From an uncultured Eubacterium sp. (GTDB lineage: Bacteria > Bacillota_A > Clostridia > Lachnospirales > Lachnospiraceae), in the NCBI GenBank assembly GCA_910589045.1, contig CAJUSH010000045.1, forward strand, positions 1-25,238: a stretch of DNA of 25,238 bases, written 5' to 3'. The first letter of the stretch is position 1. Every line of letters begins with the position of its first letter. Below are positions 1 to 5,636 of the stretch, in pieces. The notes beneath the pieces were generated by a model, which was not told where the DNA came from, ran no database searches, and saw only the letters and a program-made list of their open reading frames with translations. The translations under genes and the position numbers were made by a program.

Positions 1-50
1 GCGATACGTTCGCAACGTATAGGTCAGGGGTTCGAGTCCCCCTATCTCCA
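1..50 (+). tRNA. Class II tRNA, 3' part only (probably tRNA-Ser)
   Basis: The window opens inside a tRNA gene, so the anticodon is not visible. A long variable arm is seen (stem ATACGTT, loop CGC, stem AACGTAT), then a T arm with the TTCGAGT loop, the acceptor 3' strand TATCTCC and discriminator A. CCA is not encoded. The long variable arm limits it to Ser, Leu or Tyr. The acceptor strand implies a 5' end of GGAGATA, which fits Ser best, but this is inference because the 5' half is missing. Confidence 0.85.
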
Positions 51-123
51 TTTTTAAATGTCCGGGAAGCCTTGATTTTAGTGGTTTTTTGGGATTTCTT
101 AAATAAGCAAAATCTGTATGAAC

Positions 124-156
124 GGGAAGGGATTTCGATCTCTTCCCTTTATTTTT
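124..156 (+). terminator. Rho-independent terminator of the tRNA transcript
   Basis: A 10-bp stem (GGGAAGGGAT paired with ATCTCTTCCC, one G-U pair) closes a UUCG tetraloop and is followed by TTTATTTTT. It lies 73 nt after the tRNA and faces the same way. Confidence 0.85.
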
Positions 157-212
157 GCCAATAATAATTATACTCTGAGCCTGCATAGCAGGGGTATTGT
201 TACTGTAACACC

Positions 213-253
213 AAAAAGGTGTAAGGTCTTATGGATTCCATAAGCCTTACACC
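213..253 (-). terminator. Rho-independent terminator of the small gene at 268-417
   Basis: On the minus strand GGTGTAAGGCTTATGG pairs with CCATAAGACCTTACACC (16 bp with one bulged base, AAT loop), followed by TTTTTGG. It starts 14 nt after the stop codon of the small ORF, which supports that ORF being an expressed gene. Confidence 0.75.
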
Positions 254-267
254 ATATTTTGTGCCGA

Positions 268-417
268 CTAACTGATTTCTCTGTTATTCGCAAGTATATT
301 CTTTTTGCGCATCTTGAGTTTCTCTTTCTCTTTTTCGTCTGTCTCTCTGTCGATCAATTCATCAACGAAATTTAATAAAGCGTTATATACCTCAAATTGC
401 TGGTCGCTCATGCCCAT
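268..417 (-). CDS. Small charged orphan protein, 49 aa, unknown function
   Basis: The ORF encodes 49 residues beginning MGMSDQQFEVYNALLNF. The N-terminal half looks like an amphipathic helix. The C-terminal half is very rich in Lys and Glu (TDEKEKEKLKMRKKN) and is probably helical. There is no signal peptide, membrane segment or cysteine. AGGTGAG lies 4 nt before the chosen ATG; a second in-frame ATG two codons later is too far from it. The gene has an extended -10 promoter on one side (470-478) and a terminator on the other (213-253), so it appears monocistronic. I do not recognise the family. Its place between a tRNA gene and fliC could make it a remnant of a tRNA-integrated element, but no integrase or direct repeat of the tRNA end is visible beside it. 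Confidence 0.6.
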   Translation of the reverse strand: MGMSDQQFEVYNALLNFVDELIDRETDEKEKEKLKMRKKNILANNREIS

Positions 418-469
418 ACGCTCACCTGCCTTCTATCCTGTGCTTGTCAAGTTTGTTGCTATGATTGTA

Positions 470-478
470 AGTATAGCA
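470..478 (-). promoter_or_regulatory. Extended -10 promoter of the small gene
   Basis: The minus strand reads TGC TATACT, an extended -10 (TGn plus 5 of 6 matches to TATAAT). No good -35 is seen at the right spacing. The start codon is about 50 nt downstream. Confidence 0.4.
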
Positions 479-563
479 TAATTCAAGTACAAAATCCATG
501 CAATAATGAACGAAGTTCAGGGCAAAAGTGCCATCAACGATTCATCCCGCCGGCCTCATAGTT

Positions 564-652
564 ACGGCGTATGCGCTCGCTGGTTTCAGCAGCCCGGATA
601 CGCCGTTTGCATGTAGCATCTGCTGCACAGCTCTCCCGCTGCCTGGCGCAGC
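564..652 (-). other. Two stem-loops in the fliC 3' region
   Basis: Just after the fliC stop the minus strand holds a short hairpin (GCTGC, 5-nt loop, GCAGC; 638-652). Further on is a long one (ACGGCGTAT pairing with ATACGCCGT; arms 564-572 and 598-606, with an inner GCTG/CAGC pairing). Neither is followed by a T tract, so they are not canonical intrinsic terminators. They may stabilise the 3' end of an abundant flagellin mRNA (inference). I see no gene in 479-677. Confidence 0.4.
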
Positions 653-677
653 ACCTTCACTGCCGATAAAATGCGTT

Positions 678-2306
678 TTACTGCAGCAGGGAAAGTACGC
701 CCTGTGTAGACTGGTTCGCCTGTGCAAGCATGGACTGTCCTGCCTGGGAGAGAATGTTGTTCTTGCTGTACTCCACCATCTCCTGTGCCATATCGGTATC
801 ACGAATGCGGGACTCTGCATTCTGTGTATTCTCGTATGCGGTGTCAAGGTTTGCGATGGTGTGCTCCAGACGGTTCTGGATCGCGCCCATGCGTCCCCTT
901 GCCTGGGAAACCATCTTAATCGCCGCGTCAATCGTGGTAGACGCTTTCTGTGCGCCCTCCTGTGTGCTCAGGTCTACGTTGTTGCCGTCCACGCCGAGGG
1001 AACGCGCACTCATGTCCTCCAGTGAGAAGCTCATGGTCTGTCCCTCGTTTGCGCCGATCTGCAGGGTAATGCCCGCACCGGAGGAAACGCCCTCGTAGCC
1101 TTCCTGCCCCCACAGTGCCTTTGTGCTGCCAAGACCTGTCCCCGCAGTAGTTCCTCCCATCGTAATCTGTGAAACCGTTGACCCACCGGTCGTTGCAAAC
1201 AGTGTGTTCGGCTCGTCGGGCGTGTTGCCGCTCAGGCTCACCGAAAAATCAAAGCCTGCCTTTGCAAGCACATCCTCGATATCCTGTGCCGTATACTCCT
1301 TGCCCGCAGCAAGGTGAATCACGTATGCGCCTGCAGTCGTCGCATTCACAGCACTGTGCGTGATTGCGGTCGTCGTCTCAATTTCCTCCTTGCCCGCTTC
1401 CCTGTCAAACGCAAAGTCGAAGGTTGTGTCATTAAACTCCGCGCCGTATTTGTTCGCCGTAAAGGAAATGGTGTCTGCCCCAACAAAGCCGGTCACCGTT
1501 CCGTCATCAGAAACAGCCTTCTTCCCTGCCGCTGTCGCCGTGCCCGCGCTAGTCGCCGCATCCGCATTGTAAATACCGTTTTTAAGTGTAATCGTCACCT
1601 CTGCCGGTGAACCGGTTGCACTGCTGTCCTCCTGCTTTGCGTTTTTCACCAGCGCATCGATCTCATCCTGCGTATATACCTTGTTCAGGGCAAGATTCAA
1701 TGTCAGTGTCTTTCCGGTTGCGTCCCAGATGGCAGTCTCCTGTCCGGCTTTTGTACTTGTCGTAGCAGCTGTAGCTACCTTGACACCTGCAACATTCGAC
1801 GTCACAAGCGCGCCGTCTAAGGTTGCATCTACCACGCCGAACTTCGGGCCTGAGCCGGTGGACGATCCGGCTGTCCCGGAAAGGCTTCCGTCGAGCAGCT
1901 TCATCGTGTTGAACTCGGTCGTCTCGGAAATCCTTGTCAGCTCGGACTGGAGCTGGCTGATCTCGTTGTTGACTGCCTCACGGTCGTCGTCCGTCTCCAC
2001 ACCGTTTGCCGCCTGAACGGACAGCTCGCGCATTCTCTGTAAAATCGAATGCTGCTCATTTAACGCACCCTCTGCAGTCTGAATCAGGGAAATGCCGTCC
2101 TGCGCATTGGTGGAAGCCTGCTTCAGGCCGCGGATCTGGCTGCGCATCTTCTCGGAAATCGAAAGGCCCGCCGCATCGTCCGCCGCGCGGTTGATCCGGT
2201 AACCGGAAGAAAGCTTCTCCGTAGATTTTGCCTGTGCGGTTGTGGTCATCCTCAAGTTTCTGTTTGCATTCATTGCCTGCATGTTGTGCTGTACGATCAT
2301 TGCCAT
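678..2306 (-). CDS. fliC: Flagellin, major filament subunit
   Basis: This 542-aa protein is the subunit of the flagellar filament, exported by the flagellar type III apparatus. The N-terminal D0/D1 region (about residues 1-145) begins MAMIVQHNMQAMNANRNL and contains LSSGYRINRAADDAAGLSI. The C-terminal D1/D0 region (about 418-542) contains SRIRDTDMAQEMVEYSK and ends in the classical GVLSLLQ. Between them is a Ser/Thr/Ala/Gly-rich hypervariable domain of about 270 residues. QRMRELSVQAANG (residues 90-102) matches the D1 helix that contacts mammalian TLR5. GGAGGT lies 7 nt before the chosen ATG; the open frame runs 43 codons further upstream but has no SD there. It lies 152 bp after csrA and may be co-transcribed with it. 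The leader contains predicted CsrA sites. I see no convincing sigma-28 promoter directly upstream; the best, TAAA and CCGGAT 17 nt apart near 2395-2425, is poor. Confidence 0.96.
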   Translation of the reverse strand: MAMIVQHNMQAMNANRNLRMTTTAQAKSTEKLSSGYRINRAADDAAGLSISEKMRSQIRGLKQASTNAQDGISLIQTAEGALNEQHSILQRMRELSVQAANGVETDDDREAVNNEISQLQSELTRISETTEFNTMKLLDGSLSGTAGSSTGSGPKFGVVDATLDGALVTSNVAGVKVATAATTSTKAGQETAIWDATGKTLTLNLALNKVYTQDEIDALVKNAKQEDSSATGSPAEVTITLKNGIYNADAATSAGTATAAGKKAVSDDGTVTGFVGADTISFTANKYGAEFNDTTFDFAFDREAGKEEIETTTAITHSAVNATTAGAYVIHLAAGKEYTAQDIEDVLAKAGFDFSVSLSGNTPDEPNTLFATTGGSTVSQITMGGTTAGTGLGSTKALWGQEGYEGVSSGAGITLQIGANEGQTMSFSLEDMSARSLGVDGNNVDLSTQEGAQKASTTIDAAIKMVSQARGRMGAIQNRLEHTIANLDTAYENTQNAESRIRDTDMAQEMVEYSKNNILSQAGQSMLAQANQSTQGVLSLLQ

Positions 2307-2313
2307 AATATTT

Positions 2314-2351
2314 ACCTCCGTGTGATTATGTTTGCGGGATTCCGTTCCCGC
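2314..2351 (-). promoter_or_regulatory. Predicted two-site CsrA target in the fliC leader
   Basis: On the minus strand a perfect 6-bp stem (GCGGGA with TCCCGC, 2334-2351) presents the hexaloop ACGGAA, which fits the ANGGAN motif bound by CsrA. The Shine-Dalgarno region (ACGGAG, 2316-2321) is a second ANGGAN match. The two GGA triplets are 24 nt apart, a spacing that one CsrA dimer can bridge. The Bacillus subtilis hag leader, repressed by CsrA, has the same logic. A further 7-bp hairpin (AACCGGA with TCCGGTT, 2377-2400) lies upstream. Confidence 0.65.
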
Positions 2352-2458
2352 GTGTATAATATTTTGTGTTGCCAGAAACCGGAAATTTTCAGATCCGGTT
2401 CCGGCAGTTACAGGTTTTATAACAAGGCAGGGCACCCGGGATCGCCCCGCATTATTAC

Positions 2459-2725
2459 CTACTGCATCGCTCGCTTGCGATACTGCTCGCGCTTCTCGCG
2501 CTTAATGATCTCAACGATCTGATTCTGAGCCTCCTGGGAAATACCCGCCTCCGCCCGATAGGGCGAAACACCTTTCTCTTTCATTGCCGTACTTCTCACA
2601 ATGTTCATCTCTTTCGGGGCACCCACCAGAAGATGAATGTTTCTCTGCGAGCCGCCGGTAAAGACAACCTTGATTTCCTCTCCGATGTCGATAAAGTCTC
2701 CGGGGCGTAATGTTAGCTTCAGCAT
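2459..2725 (-). CDS. csrA: CsrA-type translational regulator (divergent)
   Basis: This 88-aa protein is a CsrA/RsmA homolog, a small dimeric RNA-binding protein that blocks ribosome access at GGA motifs. The CsrA core is in residues 1-48: MLKLTLRPGD at the start, then GAPKEMNIVR, matching the GVNAPKEVxVHR region of the family. Leu4 and Arg44, central to RNA binding in E. coli CsrA, are kept, but Arg6 is Leu. About 40 extra residues follow, ending in a basic helix (IIKREKREQYRKRAMQ), so the protein is longer than the usual 61-75 aa. GGAGG lies 5 nt before the chosen ATG; the frame is open 18 codons further up without an SD. The gene precedes fliC, whose leader carries matching sites, so its likely target is flagellin mRNA. 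Its usual antagonist FliW is not in this window. Confidence 0.88.
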   Translation of the reverse strand: MLKLTLRPGDFIDIGEEIKVVFTGGSQRNIHLLVGAPKEMNIVRSTAMKEKGVSPYRAEAGISQEAQNQIVEIIKREKREQYRKRAMQ

Positions 2726-2782
2726 AAAAACCTCCTTGTTTTTTCTGCGCGCTTCTTCTGGAAGCCGCCATGCCAGCATTTC

Positions 2783-2818
2783 GAAAATGCAACAATTTGT
2801 ATAAAAGGTTGCATTTTC
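2783..2818 (+). repeat. IR-L, putative recombinase crossover site upstream of csrA
   Basis: A perfect 11-bp inverted repeat (GAAAATGCAAC at 2783-2793, GTTGCATTTTC at 2808-2818) flanks a 14-nt spacer whose central six bases (2798-2803) are TGTATA. No T tract follows on either strand, so it is not a terminator. It lies 58 bp upstream of the csrA start and 76 bp upstream of the recombinase start. Confidence 0.65.
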
Positions 2819-2862
2819 AGGCGATGCCGGCTGAACCGCTACATAAATCTAAAGAAAGGAAC

Positions 2863-2881
2863 GTAATGCAAATCGCATTAC
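2863..2881 (+). promoter_or_regulatory. Hairpin in the recombinase leader
   Basis: A perfect 7-bp inverted repeat (GTAATGC, loop AAATC, GCATTAC) ends directly before the weak SD AGGAAG of the recombinase gene. It contains AATGCAA, 7 of the 8 bases of the arm core of IR-L and IR-R. It could be an operator for autoregulation by the recombinase or a structure limiting translation; neither is shown. Confidence 0.4.
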
Positions 2882-2893
2882 AGGAAGAAAAAT

Positions 2894-3472
2894 ATGGGAA
2901 CCACACAGCCGATCCGAAAGAAAACAGACGTAAAGAAATTCACAAGCTATTATGCAACTGCAAAACCGAATCCCCGCAATTACTGTCTCATCGTGCTGGG
3001 ACTGCACACGGCGTTGCGCATCAGCGATATTCTGGAATTGAAATGGCAGGATATCTACCGGTTTGAGAAAAACAAGTACGTGGAGCATCTGTTTCTCCAC
3101 GAGAAAAAAACAGGAAAGACAAGCGTCATCGCCCTCAGCCACCACGTGATCGAAGCACTTGAGGCCTACCGCACACAAAAAAATCCCCAGCCCCAGGAAT
3201 ACATTTTCTGCAGGACTACGGACAGCTCACGCCCCCTTTGCCGATCGCAGGCATACCGCATTGTCCGGGAGGCGGCGAGCAAAACGCTAAACGAGACACA
3301 TATCAGCTGCCATTCCCTGCGCAAAACCTTCGGCTATCACGCGTGGAAGCAGGGAATCTCCCCCGTTCTTTTGATGGATATTTATAATCACTCCTCGTTT
3401 GTCATCACACGGCGCTACCTCGGCATCGACCAGGACGACCGCGACACGCTTTTTCAGGAGCTTGATTTCTGA
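2894..3472 (+). CDS. Short tyrosine recombinase (FimB/RecV-size), putative DNA invertase
   Basis: This 192-aa protein is essentially only the catalytic domain of the tyrosine recombinase/phage integrase family. All catalytic residues are visible: Arg42 (ALRISDILELKW), Lys72 or Lys75, His140-x-x-Arg143 (HSLRKTFG), His166 (NHSS) and the nucleophile Tyr175 (RRYLGI). It lacks the N-terminal arm-binding and core-binding domains of phage integrases. Its length is that of FimB/FimE and RecV-type enzymes that flip promoters. The start is set by AGGAAG 6 nt before ATG. The gene is divergent from csrA, convergent with nadE, and bracketed by two palindromic sites with oppositely oriented cores, which are probably its substrates. 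No excisionase or other mobile-element gene is nearby. XerC/D-like housekeeping recombinases are about 300 aa, so it is not one of those. Confidence 0.88.
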   Translation: MGTTQPIRKKTDVKKFTSYYATAKPNPRNYCLIVLGLHTALRISDILELKWQDIYRFEKNKYVEHLFLHEKKTGKTSVIALSHHVIEALEAYRTQKNPQPQEYIFCRTTDSSRPLCRSQAYRIVREAASKTLNETHISCHSLRKTFGYHAWKQGISPVLLMDIYNHSSFVITRRYLGIDQDDRDTLFQELDF

Positions 3473-3524
3473 CTGCGGCGCTTTAACGGCATGCTTGCTC
3501 TGCGCCGCATTGCGGGCATTGTTC

Positions 3525-3553
3525 TATCGCAGAAGGAAATTCCTGCTGCGATA
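3525..3553 (+). other. Stem-loop downstream of the recombinase gene
   Basis: TATCGCAG pairs with CTGCGATA around an inner AGG/CCT pairing. It is followed by an A-rich rather than a T-rich stretch, so it is a poor intrinsic terminator on the plus strand. It lies 52 nt after the recombinase stop, inside the putative invertible segment. Confidence 0.4.
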
Positions 3554-3583
3554 AAAATATTTAAAAAAATTTTCATTCAGGGG

Positions 3584-3612
3584 TTAAGAATAAAAGAAAG
3601 TAACCGAAATAT
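3584..3612 (+). promoter_or_regulatory. Sigma-28 (SigD)-like promoter candidate pointing out of the segment
   Basis: TTAAG, 15 nt, then CCGAAATAT resembles the flagellar sigma consensus (TAAA, 14-16 nt, CCGATAT), with one -35 mismatch and one extra A in the -10. In the present orientation it reads toward the 3' end of nadE, where it has no use. After inversion it would lie about 110 nt upstream of csrA and read into csrA-fliC. Confidence 0.3.
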
Positions 3613-3624
3613 AGAATGTAAGCA

Positions 3625-3662
3625 AGAGAATGCAACACACTATACATTATGTTGCATTCTCT
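3625..3662 (-). repeat. IR-R, putative recombinase crossover site downstream of the recombinase
   Basis: A perfect 12-bp inverted repeat (AGAGAATGCAAC at 3625-3636, GTTGCATTCTCT at 3651-3662) flanks a 14-nt spacer. Its central six bases read TATACA on the plus strand (3641-3646), which is TGTATA on the minus strand. Arm core, spacer length and central hexamer match IR-L, in inverted orientation. It lies 51 bp from the end of nadE, but no T tract follows on the minus strand. Confidence 0.65.
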
Positions 3663-3713
3663 CTTTGTGCTTCACTATGAAATATCAGAAAAACTCCGGA
3701 GATTTGTGTATTT

Positions 3714-5636
3714 TTACACCTTCAGCGCATCCAGCTCCCGCAGCCACGCAGCCGCCGATGCATCGCTTGGCATGCGAAGATCCCCTCTGGGCGAGAGCGC
3801 CACGGTTCCTACCTTCGGCCCGTCCGGCACGCAGGAGCGCTTGAACTGCTGAGAGAAAAACCGCTTATAAAAAATCTTCAGCCATTTCAAAATCACTTCG
3901 CTTTCATATTTCCCATCAAACGCCAGTTTTGCGAGACGATACACCTTTGCCGGTGCAAAGCTGCAGCGCAATACCTGGTACAGATAAAAATCGTGCAGCT
4001 CGTAAGGCCCGACCAGATCCTCCGTTTTCTGGGAAATCTTCCCATCCTTCGGGGGAAGCAGCTCGGGGCTGACCGGCGTGTCCAATACGTCGAGCAGCAC
4101 GCCGGAAAGCGCCTCATCCCCGCACGTATCCGCATAGTAGCGCACGAGATGGCGCACCAGTGTTTTCGGAACCGAGCAGTTGACCCCGTACATCGACATG
4201 TGGTCGCCGTTGTAGGTCGCCCAGCCCAGCGCCAGCTCCGACATATCGCCGGTTCCGATGACCATCCCGCCGTTTTTGTTGGCTATATCCATCAAAATCT
4301 GCGTCCGCTCTCTTGCCTGGGCGTTCTCATAGGTCACGTCATGCACGGACGAATCGTGACCGATATCCGAAAAATGCTGGTTTACCGCGTCCGCGATGGG
4401 AATCTCCTTTAAGGCAGCTCCAAGCCCCTTCACGAGGCTCACCGCATTTTCATAGGTGCGGTCGGTCGTCCCGAAGCCCGGCATCGTCACCGCCGTGATA
4501 CCCTCCCGGGGAATGAAAAGCGCGTCAAAGGCACGCACCGTCACCAGCAGCGCCAGCGTGGAATCCAGTCCGCCGGAAATACCCACCACCGCGTTTTTGC
4601 AGTTTGTGTGCGCTAGCCTGGTCTTTAAGCCCATGGCCTGAATCGCAAAAATCTCCTCACACCGCTTTTCCCGGTCATAGCGATCCTGTGGCACGAAGGG
4701 TGACGCGTCTACAAAGCGGGTCAGCTTCGTCTCCTTCACCTCCAGGGAAAATCCCATGACAAAGTAGCGCATCTCCCGCTTCCAGCTCGTCTCAAAGGTT
4801 GTAAGTCTCCGGCGCTCCGAGACCATGCGGCTCACATCGATCTCGGAGCAGGTGATCTCGTTTTCAAAGCGTCTCGACTCCGCGAGCAGCTGCCCGTTTT
4901 CCGCTACCAGGTTGTGCCCGGAAAAAACCACATCCTGCGTGGACTCCCCCTCCCCGCAGCTGCAGTACACATAGCCGCACACAAGCCGTGCGGACTGACC
5001 CTCCACAAGCTTTCTGCGGTAAACATCCTTTCCCGTCACCTCGTCACTGGCGGAAAGATTGACGATCAGGGTTGCCCCTCCAAGGGCATGCTCGTTGCTG
5101 GGCGGACACGGTGCCCACAAATCCTCACAGATCTCCGCCGATATCCGCAGCATGGGGTATTCCTTGCATTCAAAGATCATCCGCGTCCCCATATAGCACT
5201 CCAGCCCCGCGACGCTGACCGGAACGGGCTGCTTCATGCCCCTTGAAAAATAGCGCTGCTCATAAAACTCACCGTAGTTCGGCAGGCTCGTTTTCGGCAC
5301 AAGGCCAAGCAAAATCCCGCCGCAAAAGGCCGCCGCCACGTTGTAGAGCTTATCCCTGTGTGCAAAGGGAAGCCCCACAAAGATGATCGCGTTCAGCTCC
5401 TTTGTCTGCTCTATGAGCCATACAAGCGCTTCCCCGGCCTCCCGCAGCAAAAGCTCCTGCAAAAACAAATCATTGCACGTATATCCCGTCAGGCACAGCT
5501 CCGGCGTGACGATCACGTTTGCCCCCTCCGCTGCTGCCTCCTTTACCTTTTCAAGCACCGACTGCCGGTTAAACTCCGGGTCGGCTACCCTGATGTCCGG
5601 CGTTACCGCCGCTGCCTTTATGAATCCCTGCCGCAT
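3714..5636 (-). CDS. nadE: NAD+ synthase, glutamine-hydrolysing
   Basis: This 640-aa enzyme makes NAD+ from deamido-NAD+ (nicotinic acid adenine dinucleotide), ATP and glutamine. The N-terminal nitrilase-type glutaminase domain (about 1-290) shows the triad Glu46 (TPELCLTGY), Lys115 (PKTSLPNYGEF) and Cys170 (AEICEDLW). The C-terminal synthetase domain carries the PP-loop SGGLDS (354-359) and GTGDMSELALGW. The length fits the two-domain form. AAGGAG lies 7 nt before the ATG. The start lies inside the 3' end of hslO (68-bp overlap), so translation is probably coupled; it is the last gene of the methyltransferase-hslO-nadE operon. No clear terminator follows. Confidence 0.96.
   Translation of the reverse strand: MRQGFIKAAAVTPDIRVADPEFNRQSVLEKVKEAAAEGANVIVTPELCLTGYTCNDLFLQELLLREAGEALVWLIEQTKELNAIIFVGLPFAHRDKLYNVAAAFCGGILLGLVPKTSLPNYGEFYEQRYFSRGMKQPVPVSVAGLECYMGTRMIFECKEYPMLRISAEICEDLWAPCPPSNEHALGGATLIVNLSASDEVTGKDVYRRKLVEGQSARLVCGYVYCSCGEGESTQDVVFSGHNLVAENGQLLAESRRFENEITCSEIDVSRMVSERRRLTTFETSWKREMRYFVMGFSLEVKETKLTRFVDASPFVPQDRYDREKRCEEIFAIQAMGLKTRLAHTNCKNAVVGISGGLDSTLALLVTVRAFDALFIPREGITAVTMPGFGTTDRTYENAVSLVKGLGAALKEIPIADAVNQHFSDIGHDSSVHDVTYENAQARERTQILMDIANKNGGMVIGTGDMSELALGWATYNGDHMSMYGVNCSVPKTLVRHLVRYYADTCGDEALSGVLLDVLDTPVSPELLPPKDGKISQKTEDLVGPYELHDFYLYQVLRCSFAPAKVYRLAKLAFDGKYESEVILKWLKIFYKRFFSQQFKRSCVPDGPKVGTVALSPRGDLRMPSDASAAAWLRELDALKV

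Larger units (their letters stand above)
2783..3662. other. Putative self-invertible DNA segment carrying its own recombinase
   Basis: The segment between the palindromic sites IR-L (2783-2818) and IR-R (3625-3662) contains one gene, a short tyrosine recombinase, with its flanks. The central TGTATA of the two sites is in opposite orientation, so recombination between them would invert about 840 bp rather than excise it. After inversion the recombinase would read in the same direction as csrA-fliC and lie upstream of csrA. This is an inference from sequence symmetry; only one orientation is seen. Confidence 0.5.

Noticed and set aside
1..260. tRNA attachment site of an integrated element
   Set aside because: No direct repeat of the tRNA 3' end is visible elsewhere in the window, and the recombinase at 2894-3472 lacks the arm-binding domain of tRNA-targeting integrases.
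2390..2430. Sigma-28 promoter just upstream of fliC
   Set aside because: The best match (TAAA, 17 nt, CCGGAT) has the wrong spacing and a broken -10; kept only as a remark under fliC.
2307..2435. 43 extra N-terminal codons for flagellin
   Set aside because: The SD (GGAGGT) is directly before ATG 2306, and mature flagellins of the family start at MAMIVQHNM. The upstream part contains the predicted CsrA hairpin.
2783..2818. IR-L read as a rho-independent terminator or simple promoter
   Set aside because: No T tract follows on either strand. The TATAAA in the spacer has no acceptable -35. The exact match in layout to IR-R favours a recombinase site.
3625..3662. IR-R read as the terminator of nadE
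   Set aside because: The stem is perfect, but the minus strand continues TTGCTTACATT without a U run, and the 14-nt loop is long for a terminator.
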